Under the pieces are notes generated by a model, which worked only from the letters and a program-made list of their open reading frames with translations, did no database searches and was not told the origin of the DNA. From assembly GCA_014706385.1 (NCBI GenBank), contig JACGZH010000006.1, forward strand, positions 1,426,001 to 1,490,000: DNA of 64,000 nucleotides, in the 5' to 3' direction. The number at the start of each line of letters is the position of its first letter. The stretch's first letter is position 1. The DNA is from Phaffia rhodozyma. Taxonomy: Eukaryota; Basidiomycota; Tremellomycetes; Cystofilobasidiales; Mrakiaceae. A program made the translations under genes and the position numbers. Of the stretch, positions 43,001-52,940 are shown piece by piece.

Positions 43001-43605
43001 TGTTGGGTTCAGAGAACGTAGGCGGATAGATAGTCTGCTGGTGTTGCTGTTGATGCTGTTGGCTGAGCGCAGGTGTAGTCGACTGCTGATACACCTGTCC
43101 AAAACTTGGTGTCTGCTGGTAGGCTGGCTGACCATAGTAAGGACTTGAAGCAGGGTCAGGAGGCGGCGGAGATGTGTAACCAGGCCCAGGGGTAGGAGCG
43201 TTATAGTACATCGCTTGAGGAGGAGGGGAAGCATAGCCTCCTTGATGAACGGGTGGAGGGGTCTGATGGACTTGGTAACCGTATGCCTGATTTGGAGGTG
43301 GACTCTGGGCCGAAGGGTACGGAGCGACGGGGGGGCGGGTGTCACTTGGATAGGGATACGGCTGGTTCTGGTACTGGTATTGACCCTCATCGGCCTAAAC
43401 ATGAGAAGAAGTAAATGTCAGTTCTATATATCAAGCGATTTCTGATTGAAGAAACGATGTGAGCGCCATCACCACGCATGCAATGCTTTTGATCGAGCCG
43501 TAAGTCTTTATGATTTTCATCATCATTGTTGTTGTGATTGTTGACATTCAGGCCTACACAGACTAATTCGATTCGGTCGAGCCTTACCTCTGGAAACCTG
43601 GACAT
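37037..43605 (-). CDS. Chitin synthase (class I-III type), about 41 exons with many microexons
   Basis: Polymerises UDP-GlcNAc into chitin at the plasma membrane. Exon 1 is 18 nt (43605-43588, MSRFPE). Exon 2 (from 43394) encodes a Pro/Gln/Tyr-rich cytosolic tail ending [12 protein letters not shown]. The N-terminal block [15 protein letters not shown] is followed by [34 protein letters not shown], the donor-site [41 protein letters not shown] and [12 protein letters not shown] (the EDR motif). The catalytic [11 protein letters not shown] lies near 39785-39815, with several membrane helices after it. HDVSWGTKG lies near the end. Conserved blocks are linked by exons of 11 (41354-41364), 10 (40394-40403), 13 (39906-39918), 14 (39377-39390), 14 (39287-39300), 16 (38836-38851), 15 (38188-38202), 14 (38095-38108) and 9 nt (38001-38009). 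The last two splice junctions are uncertain. Confidence 0.88.
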
Positions 43606-44234
43606 GATGATCTTCCACTCTGTATGATCTTGATCGGGACCTAGAAGGGACCTTCAAAAAGATGATGTCGTTCTCGTTTGTTGAAGCGAGCGAGATCAAG
43701 ACAAAAGAAGGCTGAACTCCAAAGAGAACAGAGAAACGCAAAGATCAAAGGGCGGTGGGCGGGCTGTGTGAACGGTCAGTCAACCGGTTACATCTTGCAC
43801 CGCTTTAAGAGTCCAGCGCTACCTGCTGTACGTAACGATATACCTGCGTCTCCAACAAAGCCCAAAGACTGAGCAAGTGGTTGAATCAAATCTGGTTCTC
43901 TTTTGGTCTATAGAGGATGGAGCAGAGGAGACATCAAGATGCACGTTGATCGATACAGAAGATCGCGCAGAGGACATGCAAGCTTGTAGAAACAGGATGG
44001 GCGCAAGGTCGGAGTGGGTGATGGTTACGCTTGTGGTCTGTCACCAGAGAACATCGATCATTATTACAAAGTCGACTACAACTTTCTCTAATCGATTCTG
44101 ACACTTCCAGCTCATCCCCATCATCGCTCATTCATCACTACCACCAACTATACTACCATAGCTGCTACTACTTCTTCTACTACTACTACCGCTATCAACA
44201 AATCGTTTCGTCCCATCTTCTCAATCAACTATCG
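43606..44234. promoter_or_regulatory. Divergent promoter region between chitin synthase and DSS1
   Basis: 629 bp between the two start codons. The part next to DSS1 is rich in short CTACTA/CTACTT repeats (about 44150-44200), and no gene was recognised. Confidence 0.45.
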
Positions 44235-44827
44235 ATGTCTGCTCCCGCTTCCACAAGTGAGTCTACCAATGGAGTAGCTACCACCTCCGCTTCATCTCAG
44301 GATACAAACAAGGTCGTTCCTCAGCTTGGCGCCCTCGAGGAAGACGACGAGTTTGAGGAGTTTGCCGAACAGGGTATGTCTCAGCTTCACCTCTTCTCTC
44401 AGATATGACGTTCAGCTGTCGTTTCCTTCCAGGTCGGTCATGCGGTACTAACGTTGACTTACCTGTCAACTACCTATACGTTGTTCGTACCCGCCTTGAT
44501 CGACCTCTTCTAACCGTCAGACTGGAATCCTTCGGAAACCTCCCTCGCTCATCTCATGTCCACTACTGGTTCGTCCGACTCGGCACCGACCACGACCTCG
44601 AATCTTTGGGAAGACAATTGGGATGATGATGATGTCGAAGAAGACTTCAGCAAGCAGCTTAGGTATGTTGCACTCTTCAGCTCGAGATTCGAATTGTGTT
44701 CACTGACCTCAATCACGGCCTCTCAATGTATACCTGCTTACAACTTGCCATTTCTTCGATCTGTCGTGGTAATTATAGGGCCGAACTCGAGAAACAAGCC
44801 AACGAGCCTACAGCCATGTCGACTTAA
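44235..44827 (+). CDS. SEM1: DSS1/SEM1, 26S proteasome lid and TREX-2 subunit (3 exons, 109 aa)
   Basis: A small acidic, mostly disordered protein found in the proteasome lid, TREX-2 and BRCA2-type complexes. Exons 44235-44373, 44521-44662 and 44779-44827 total 330 nt, 109 codons plus stop. Hallmarks are the acidic patches LGALEEDDEFEEFAEQDW and LWEDNWDDDDVEEDFSKQL, followed by the C-terminal helix RAELEKQ. The Ser/Thr-rich N-terminus and linker (HLMSTTGSSDSAPTTTS) make it longer than the usual 70-90 aa. All splice sites are canonical GT-AG. Confidence 0.95.
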
Positions 44828-45091
44828 TACTTCACATTCGAATCTCTTCCGGGTCTCTCAGCTCTTCTGTTGGTCCAGTTTGGGTGTAAATATATATCGT
44901 CAGGAAACAAAGATAGGAGCTATAGATGTATCATGCTTAAATTGTTTCCCATTCACTCGATCGCTTATTCTCGTCTTTGTGCTAAGCGAGCTTCCATCTA
45001 CCTGCAAGGATATCGATCAAGGCACAAAGCGTGTCCATTGAGTTCTCCAGTTTGAAATATTTAATTTATACGTTTTCTCATTCCGAGTTGA
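44828..45091. other. Convergent intergenic region (SEM1 / MRPL17)
   Basis: A 264-bp stretch between two stop codons. It is AT-rich and likely carries both polyadenylation regions. Confidence 0.4.
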
Positions 45092-46161
45092 TTAATACTC
45101 GTTTAACAAATCACCAACTGTGTTCCACCACAACTTTCCCTCTTCCGACCCCTCACTCAGAGCTCGCTCGCCAATCTCTTCCTTTGTCAACCAGGCGAAA
45201 TCCTGGATGCCCGCTTTGGATCCGACGTCCGAGATGGCCGGCTGACCGGCGAGGATGTGTGTCTTGAACACAAACGTCTTTGAGGACGAAACCGAAGAAT
45301 CAGAGGGAATGTACGCTATAGGAAATCGACCCACTGGCCAGACAGACATGTCCGGTCCAAGATGAGCGTGGAGTGTTTTGCGAGCGATCTGAAGAAATCG
45401 ATCATAAAAAGAAAGACGATAAGATTCATCGAACTTCTCGTAGGCAAATCCAGAACGAAAGAATCAAGGAAAACAAAAACCGGAAGAGACGGAAAAGAGA
45501 GTTTCACGACATACCTGGTCCAATCTAGATGGCTGCTCTTGCCCCTCTCCGGCCTGCTTGGACTCAACCACTCCTCCAGGAAACCGCCAGCCTTGTTTTC
45601 CTTTGACGACCAGGTACAAACTTCTCTCTCCTTTTCTGTCCAAACTCTTTTCACCCCTCGATTCGGCAGCCTTTTCCAGTGTATCCCTAGGTTGGATCGC
45701 CTGGGCGGCTACATCCTTCTCGACCACCTCGATGTCTTCAGGAATAGGCGTTCCAAAGGCCTCATGTTCCGCCATAGCCTGTTCATAGGTATATCGTTTC
45801 ATTGCCATCGACCCCTTCTTGAGGTACAGATGTGTCGGGAAAAGGGACGAGAGTGCTTTTCGAAGCTTGAAATTGTAGTCGTACACGGCGTCCATGTGGG
45901 CAGGTTTAGGAGGTGTCAGAAACGGTCGTCGGTGAAGGAGCACCTGTGTGACTAGGGGATTTGGAGCTGAGACGGTCTTTGTAGCACTGCTCATATGACG
46001 AACACCATCTGACACACAATGAGAGATAGAGAAGATAAATCGTGAATATAAGCTATTCAGCTCGGCCGTTCCAACAGGGAATGCCAAAAACGAGCAACTC
46101 CGTTTCGGGGTTCGATCGGGTCTTATGAAAATCACATACTGTGTCGGATATGGGATGCCAT
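45092..46161 (-). CDS. MRPL17: Mitochondrial large ribosomal subunit protein mL46 (MRPL17), NUDIX-like
   Basis: Structural protein of the mitochondrial 54S subunit with a degenerate NUDIX fold. The start at 46161 gives MASHIRH followed, after intron 1, by NGVRHMSSATKTVSAPNP, a basic, acid-poor presequence. The domain begins TQVLLHRRPFLTPP. The NUDIX-like part contains LYLVVKGKQGWRFPGGVVE and, after the last intron, ARKTLHAHLGPDMSVWPVGRFPIAY. It ends FAWLTKEEIGE and LWWNTVGDLLNEY. The full NUDIX box (GX5EX7REUXEEXGU) is incomplete, as expected for the ribosomal protein. Three exons. Confidence 0.9.
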
Positions 46162-46725
46162 TTGGTCTACAGGAGTGAAAGAGGTGTAATCTGGCTAGAG
46201 ATAAGGAAGTGTGAGATGCTGTGGTTGTGAGTTGATCGGAATGTTGATGCGTCTGTCTAATTGTAGAGAAGAGAAAAAAAAGAAAGAGAAAAATCCGCTG
46301 GGTGAGTGTGAGACTGCAAGACAGCTTGGTATTTCGTAGGTGGTTCTGCTGCGCTTTCGATACTGTACCACCTCAGATTCCTGATTCTGCACCCATCGCT
46401 CCTGTGCCTTCCTATCATGTATTGTGACAACCAAAGGCATCAATGGATTTCTCTTTGCAGCCTTTTCAAACAAATGTTCAATCGGAACAACCTAGGTTTC
46501 CTTTAGCAAAACTTACGAACCAAGATATAGAAATGATTGACCATACTAAGACACAAAAGAGCCTCAATGACGGAAAGAATACAATAAGAAAAAAGGAGAA
46601 AAAGCCCAAGCTCAAGAAGAAAGAAAACAAAAGAAAGGGGGATAGAACTATGACCACATGTGATGACGGAACTACTTCTAGAACGGAAACGTTGTTGAAT
46701 TTTGGTTGTTCGATGCCCGGACCAA
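46162..46725. other. Intergenic region: MRPL17 promoter and NADH dehydrogenase 3' flank
   Basis: A purine-rich segment (about 46585-46645 on the plus strand) creates lysine-rich open frames without homology. No gene was called. Confidence 0.4.
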
Positions 46726-48896
46726 CTACTCTCGGGAGATGTCTCGCCCGAAGATCTTCACCTTGGCCCAGTCCATACCGACAAGCACTCTGCATCGCAA
46801 ACTGTACAACTGGGAAAGGTAAGCGGATCGCCAGAAAATGTTGGTGGCCTGTCCTCCGAACGAGGACAAGTTCTCAGAACCAAAGAGAGGAAGATCGGCG
46901 ATAGCCTTCTCAGATCCAATATAGGCCAAGGAACCCTGGTGGGAGTACTTGAAAGGTCGGATTTTGGATGCCTTGGCGAGAGCCTTCTCCTGAGCCTCAA
47001 TGGCGGCAGGGGTAGCAGTAGGATCGGACTTGAGTCGGAGAAGCTCAGCCTCAGCGGCATCCTTCTTGGCGAACTGCTTGAAGGTCTTAGCAAGGAAGAT
47101 ACCCTCCTGGGAGGCGACCTGGGCGGTAGGAGCGTACTTTGTGGCGGCGACATCACCAACGGCGTAGATTCCGTCGGCTCCCAACATCTGGAAAGTGTCA
47201 TCGACAGCAAGTCCTCGTCGCTCGGTCTGGACGGCGGGGAACTTACCCATCAGGTTTCTGGTGATGGCCCTGGAGGTGTTTCCGGTGGCCCAAACAATCA
47301 ATCCATAGGGAATCTCCTTGATTTCCTTATTGGCGTCTTGTACAACAATATGCTTCTCTTGGACGTCCTTCACCATAGTCTTGGTCATCAGGTTGATCTT
47401 ATTCTCGTTGAAGGTCGACTCGGTGTAGTCGATGAGCTTCTTGGAGAACATAGGAAGAACGTTGGGAAGGGCCTCAACTAAAGTGATCTTCAGTCGGTCG
47501 GCAACCTCAGGATACCACTTCTTCAAGTCGTCGATCAAGAAGTCGTGCAGCTCTCCTGCATACTCAACACCGGTAGGTCCTCCACCGACAACGACCATAT
47601 GCATCAGTCGGTCGATTTCCTCCTCAGACTGACCAGGGAAAGAGGCAGACTCGACACCTATGGTATGTGAGATCCAGGTAAGACAACGTGTAAGTAAGAT
47701 GTCTGTGGCACATAGCGTCGGATCTCGTCTACATTTAAAAGAAAGAGAAGAACATAAGAGGGGGAAGAACGCACAGTCCATGATCTTCTGTCGGACCTTG
47801 TCGGCATCAGCCAACTCCTTCAAGAAGCAGGCATATTTGGGTACACCGGCGATACCAAAGGTCTGGTTATCGCATCCAACAGCATAGACGAGGTAGTCGT
47901 AAGGGATGGTGGTCGAGACGACGGAACCCTTGATATCCGAGTTGTCTGGATTTGATATTTTTTGAACAACGGTCACATAAGCTTGTGCACCTGCTGAGGA
48001 AAACGATCAAGATGAATGATACGAACCCTCAAAGGTGACGGTCTTGTTGATAGGATCAACTTCCTTAGCCTCAGCCTCAATAACATTGACCGCTCGCTTC
48101 TTGTGTCGAGTGATGAACCTAGTTGGCTGGATGATGGATCTCGCCTCGAGGGTTCCCACTGTGACGGAAGGAAGAAGGGGAGTGTACAAGAAGTAATTGT
48201 GAGGAGAAATGACGGTCTGAGGGTACACAGTATCGATTCGTTTGCCGTTCAAAAGAATGGAAGAAACACGGAAGAGTCAGAATGAAGATACGAAGACAAT
48301 ACCCACCTAGTAGAGCATGATTGAGATAAACCAAAAAAGGCAGATACGCACGACGTTGTACTCCTCCGTATCAAGGTTCTTCAAGAAAGCGGTAGCTCCC
48401 CATCCACTACCAAGTACGACAAGGTTCTTTTTCTTAGGATCCTGAGGAAGCTGCTCGGCGGGGTTGTTGTCAAGGTAGGTTGCTAGAGAAATACGTTTTG
48501 GAGGACAAAAGATTGATGCTTAGCAAAGTTGGTATAAAAAGCTGATGAAGACATCGAAGGAACACATATATGTATCAAGAAAAGGTAAGAAAGAAAAAAA
48601 AATCTCCGAGGAGGGCTATGCGACCCTGACATCCATTATAGATGTTTCTTTCGAAAGAGAAGAGACTTCGGATAAGGAAACGATAATAAGAAGAGAAAGC
48701 ACTCACCGACCAAGAAAGCTGCGGTAGCAGCACTCAATGTTCCAAGGGTGACCCGACCGAAAGTCTGCCTGAAGTTTCGTTTTTTGGCCTGAATGGGAGC
48801 CGTCACGTTCGATGGAGGAGGAACGACGGAGGCAAAACCTCTTCGAGCCAAAATAGAGGAGGCTCGAGTGATGGTGGAGGGAATTCTAGAAGTCAT
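46726..48896 (-). CDS. Type II (rotenone-insensitive) NADH:ubiquinone oxidoreductase, mitochondrial
   Basis: A single-polypeptide FAD enzyme that passes electrons from NADH to ubiquinone without proton pumping. The start at 48896 gives an arginine/serine-rich targeting sequence (MTSRIPSTITRASSILARRG) and then a hydrophobic helix (TLGTLSAATAAFLVG), which suits the external NDE-type topology. FAD site: NLVVLGSGWGATAFLK; then SPHNYFLYTPLLPSVTVGTL. NADH site: MVVVGGGPTGVEYAGEL. The second FAD-contact region is GIYAVGDVAA. The C-terminal membrane-anchor helix ends RVLVGMDWAKVKIFGRDISRE. No EF-hand insertion is present. About six exons. Whether it faces the intermembrane space (NDE) or the matrix (NDI) cannot be settled from sequence alone. 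Confidence 0.93.
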
Positions 48897-50092
48897 GATC
48901 AGATACCGGAAGAACACTTGTTCTTTTGCCTAGATGGTGGGGAGAAGGAAAAGACCAGAATGTGGAAGAGGAAATCGACGAGTAGTAAAGAGGCAAAGAG
49001 AGAGGAGGAGAAAAAAAGAGGGAGAGAAAAGAAAAGTACAAAAAGGGACCCGGGCGATTGAGGAACTGTAACCAAGTGGCTGGCTGATCCCGATATCTCG
49101 TAACTGGGCTCGCAAATGACTCTTGCCAATCCCGGCGGTAAATGCCGTTGTCTCTTGATGATCGCCTCGTCTTTGCTCGCACTTTTCTTATCCTAACCTC
49201 TCGGTCGATTCTCAATGTGTCTGAGTATGTCTGGTTCGCTCGTTTTCGTGATTGAAACCGTCTCTTTGTTTGGTTCGTGTCTTGTCATATACTACAAATG
49301 GGTTCAGATGGATCTCCAATATCATGTATCACTACAATCCTCGGAGATTCACGGCAAAAACAAATGGAAGCCAAGAGAAATAATTGATAGGCAAGTACAG
49401 ATGCCACCGTCCCTGTCAATGCCGATGCAGGGAGGACAGAGCACGGGACAATATCGTCCGGGCGATAACGGAAATGGTTACGTTTTGACATGCCTGTTGA
49501 AAAACAATTCAATCATAACTCTTTTACAGTAAAAAGACTGTTTTATTAGACTGGCACGGCGATTAAATCTGAATAGTGAATATTCCAAAGTCGTGATTCA
49601 AAAAGACGGCCATTAACGTCTTATTCTTCCACGAATTTGGTTGAGCAAAAGAGGATTCACTGAAATCCCTCTAGCTGAAAGCTCAAATAATCACCATCAG
49701 GTTTGAAAGAACGTACTTGTGTGTTTTGCATCTAATGATGTCGTCGTCGTCGTTGTCATCTTTCTGGTATTTCAAGTAAGGATTATGATATCAGATTATA
49801 ATATACAGACGGGACCAAGTCACGTAAGAATAAGGTAGAAATGCAGCGCGAACGAAGTACGAAGAGAGAGAGTAGTTGATGAATGTAATGTAGTCAAGAA
49901 ACAGGATATTGACGGAGAGATTATACAAACAAACATAAGCTCTGATAGAGCTCAGTGGATCGAGATCAACAATACAACAAGAAAAGAAAAAAAAAAACGA
50001 GAGAGAGGTTGTCAAAAAAGGGGGGAAAGAAATCTAATTGAAACCCTTGATGTGAATCCTGTCGAGCGACCTAGTGATGATGCTCACGTCGC
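48897..50092. other. 1.2-kb intergenic region: NADH dehydrogenase promoter and SAP-gene 3' flank
   Basis: Pyrimidine/purine-biased stretches (48950-49050) and several short open frames without domains occur here. No conserved gene was found. A ten-A run lies near 49986-49996. Confidence 0.4.
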
Positions 50093-52940
50093 TCACGGCA
50101 TCCACGGCGTCATCTCATCGCTGAACAACCTCCCAAACGTCTCCTTTTCCGTCCCAAACATCGTCTTCGGTCCTGGCGGCGTCAGTGGAGCGATCTCGTT
50201 GTCTTGGCCTGGTCCAAGCTGTATGTTGTGCGTTCCCGTAGGGATCAATGTGAACGGGGCAGCCACCTTCTGGGCAGCTCCCTTTGTTGCCCGCTTGGGC
50301 GTCTCCTGCTTGGATCCAGACGTAGGCCGGTGCAACTGCCGAGACGGTGCCATCGGAGACATCCAGAAAGGTCCGTCGACAGGCACAGGCGGAAGAAGAG
50401 ACTGGACCGTCTGGCGGTCGGACGGAGAGAAAGGCGGATGGGAGAACCTGTCGCCAGGCTGGTTGACTGGCCCATGGTCGGGAGTGAAAGCCACGATCAC
50501 CTGTGGGTTTGTGAGTGGAGTCCGGTCGTTGCCATTCGTCGTCTGAGTCAAGCCCAGGTGGGAGGCAGAAGGAAGTGGGATGACAGGTCTAGCTGGCTCG
50601 GCAGCTGATCGGGCCGTCATAAGCAATGGCGTACGGCAAACGCCAGTAGGTGTCAGAGAGGCAGAGGTGATAGTGGAGGTGATGGCAGGAACGGTAGCGG
50701 AGGCGATGACGGAAGAGTCGATGGGAGACTTGATCAATGAATCGTTAGTAGATGCAAGGGGCCGCCCGTCATCCTCATCAGCCGCACTAGCCGCACTAGC
50801 CGCACTAGCCGCACTAGCCGCACTAGCCGCACTAGCCGCACTAGCCGCACTAGCCGCACTAGGCTCGCCAGATACGTCTTCCAACAGATCCTCGATATCG
50901 CCCGCCTCCATCTCGCTGACTGCCAGGCTGACGACCCTCGACCGTTTCTGCCGGTGATCATCCAGGCCGGTTGCATCCATGCGGGCTGTGGAGAAAGGCA
51001 TGGAGAAGGCCGCGGAAGAGGGGATGGGAGTCGGGAGTGCAGGATCAGACAAACCGGACGAAGTGGGAGTTGAAGCTTGCCTGTCAGGATAAGACCTACC
51101 ACCGGTCAAGGTAGAAGACACAGGCGCAGACATGTCGACCGTGTTTCTAGCACGTTTGCCCAGAACCTGCTCAACCTGCTCCGACTGCCTCTCTAGGTCA
51201 AGCGACAAGTCAGAGACCTTCATTGCTTCCGGCTGAGAAGCGCACGTCTGGGACTGACACAGCCGAGCCTCTAGCCTGTCCTCGACTGTCTTGAGTCGAC
51301 TGGCAAAAGACTGTTCGATCAGCTTCAGGCGGGACTCGACCATCTGGTCGACCATCGCCTCGATGTCCTCCTTCTTGACAGACAGCCGTTCGGCCCGGCT
51401 GGACATCCGCCCAAAGACCATGATCTCCGCGCCAATGAACTCGACGGTGGCATCGGTGCACGCCAGAGCGTCGTAGACAGATCGCTTGTTGAGCTCGGTC
51501 TCTTCTCGTGTGGGCAGGTCATCAACCCTGGCTGTGAGTTCGGCCAAGGAGGTACGCACGGACAGGAGATCGGTCAACAGATCCGAGGGCTGAACGAGGG
51601 ATGACCGCGTGTATACACAGGCTGACGCTGCTAGAGGGTAGTCGAGTTCGATTGGGACAGGTTGAAAGCACAAACTTTGGCCGCATGAGTGAACAGCATG
51701 AATAGCAAGGAATGGCAAAAAGAGAAGAGAAAAGAGAAGAAGGGAAGAAAAGGAGAAACAGAACAAAAAAGAAAAGAAAAGAAAAGAGACAAAAAAAGAA
51801 AAGAGACAAGAAAGAAAAGAAAAAGACAGCAAGAGGTTAAAGACAAAGACATACCTTCGATCGACTCGACAGGCTCGGACGTTGACGGCAGTCTCGGACT
51901 TGGTGTAGGCTCGACCGTCGCTATCTCTGTTTCCAGCTTGTCTTCACTGATAAGAACTATATCAGCGACAAGCGGCCGTCGAGGGAAGAAAGAAAAGAGG
52001 ACAAGGAAAGAAAAGTGAGCAAACAAAGAGAAAAAGAGCAAAAGAAAGATACCTCTTGGTCAGACTTACCGTCAGGCCGAGCTGCTTTGGGCGGCACGGT
52101 CCGATCCTCCATCGCTTCGTCACCATTCGCTCTGTCGTCAGGCTCTTCCCCATACTCATCAGCCTCAGCCTCGACCGGCATGGGTTCCTCTTGGTCTTCT
52201 GGCAGAGTGGCCTCGACAGGCTGGCCGGCTTCTTTCTTTGGCCGAGCGTTACAGGTGGTCGATGGCTTCTGAGAGATAGTTTGCTTCGTCATCTTCTTTG
52301 CTCGAGAGCTCGCAGTCGGCTGGAGAAGCCTGGAGTTCGACTTGCCGTTCCGGCTGACATGCAAGCTGCTGTTCGAGCTGGTCTTTCTACCGGTCATAGA
52401 AATCAAAGGACAATAGGCTGGATGAGACGGGGTCGATCTCGACTGACTGACAGAACAGAAGAGTGAATGGACGAGGGGGAAACGGAAAGGAGCAGAAAAG
52501 AAAAGAAAAGAAAGGGAAATAAAGGGGAGGAGAAGGGAGAAAGAAGATCGGGAGAAGTGAGAAAGAACACAGGGGGGAGGGAGGGGTTGGTACGAACGCT
52601 GAGGCAATGCCTTCTCCTACAGCACCAGACGAACCGCTCTCCACAGAAGAGAGTTCTGCAGGCGGTGCTTGTTCGCCCTCGCTCGTGGTTGACTGGCTGT
52701 TTGCGTAGTGCTGAAGGATAAGGCCGATAAGAGCCTCTGTCTTCTGGTTTGCTCCTTTGATACCGAGTGTCTGTGTGATGAGAGACAAGAAAGAGATGAT
52801 CCAGAAGTAGGGAAAGAAGCATATGATGAGTACGACAGCGAGACAGAGAAAAAGAGACAGACAGAGCAGAGACGGACCTTGCATAGCTTCTGGACGTCCA
52901 CCCGCTTCAATCCATGCAGCTCGATAGAGGTCGGTGACAT
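50093..52940 (-). CDS. SAP-domain protein of unknown function with (SAA)9 repeat (5 exons, 725 aa)
   Basis: Exons 52940-52878, 52770-52598, 52386-52070, 51941-51855 and 51630-50093 sum exactly to 726 codons. The N-terminus reads LHGLKRVDVQKLCK then TLGIKGANQKTEALIGLIL, a SAP motif (about residues 7-43), which binds DNA in chromatin and RNA-processing proteins. Then follow a basic patch, an acidic stretch (DEYGEEPDD), and a coiled coil of about 90 residues (VRTSLAELTARVDDL, MVESRLKLIEQSFASRLKTV). Near residue 480 nine perfect copies of a 9-bp unit encode (Ser-Ala-Ala)9. The C-terminus ends RLFSDEMTPWMP. SAP proteins with coiled coils often act in the nucleus; no more specific function is recognised. 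Introns carry long C/T-rich tracts that create spurious open frames. Confidence 0.8.
50780..50860 (-). repeat. Nine perfect copies of a 9-bp tandem repeat inside the SAP gene
   Basis: The plus-strand unit AGCCGCACT is repeated nine times without error. Read on the minus strand it encodes Ser-Ala-Ala. The lack of divergence points to recent expansion, so copy number is probably polymorphic. Confidence 0.93.

Noticed and set aside
46702..47481. 259-codon plus-strand open frame
   Set aside because: It lies entirely antisense to the NADH dehydrogenase exon with strong motifs; its Gly/Leu-rich translation is a codon-bias shadow.
49215..49532. 105-codon plus-strand open frame
   Set aside because: No domain and no recognisable splice pattern; probably chance.
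50580..50957. Plus-strand frame with an Ala-Leu repeat
   Set aside because: Produced by the 9-bp repeat in the SAP gene read on the wrong strand.
51522..52607. Several minus-strand frames with long Phe/Leu/Ser runs resembling membrane helices
   Set aside because: They are C/T-rich introns of the SAP gene read through; the spliced model removes them and closes exactly.
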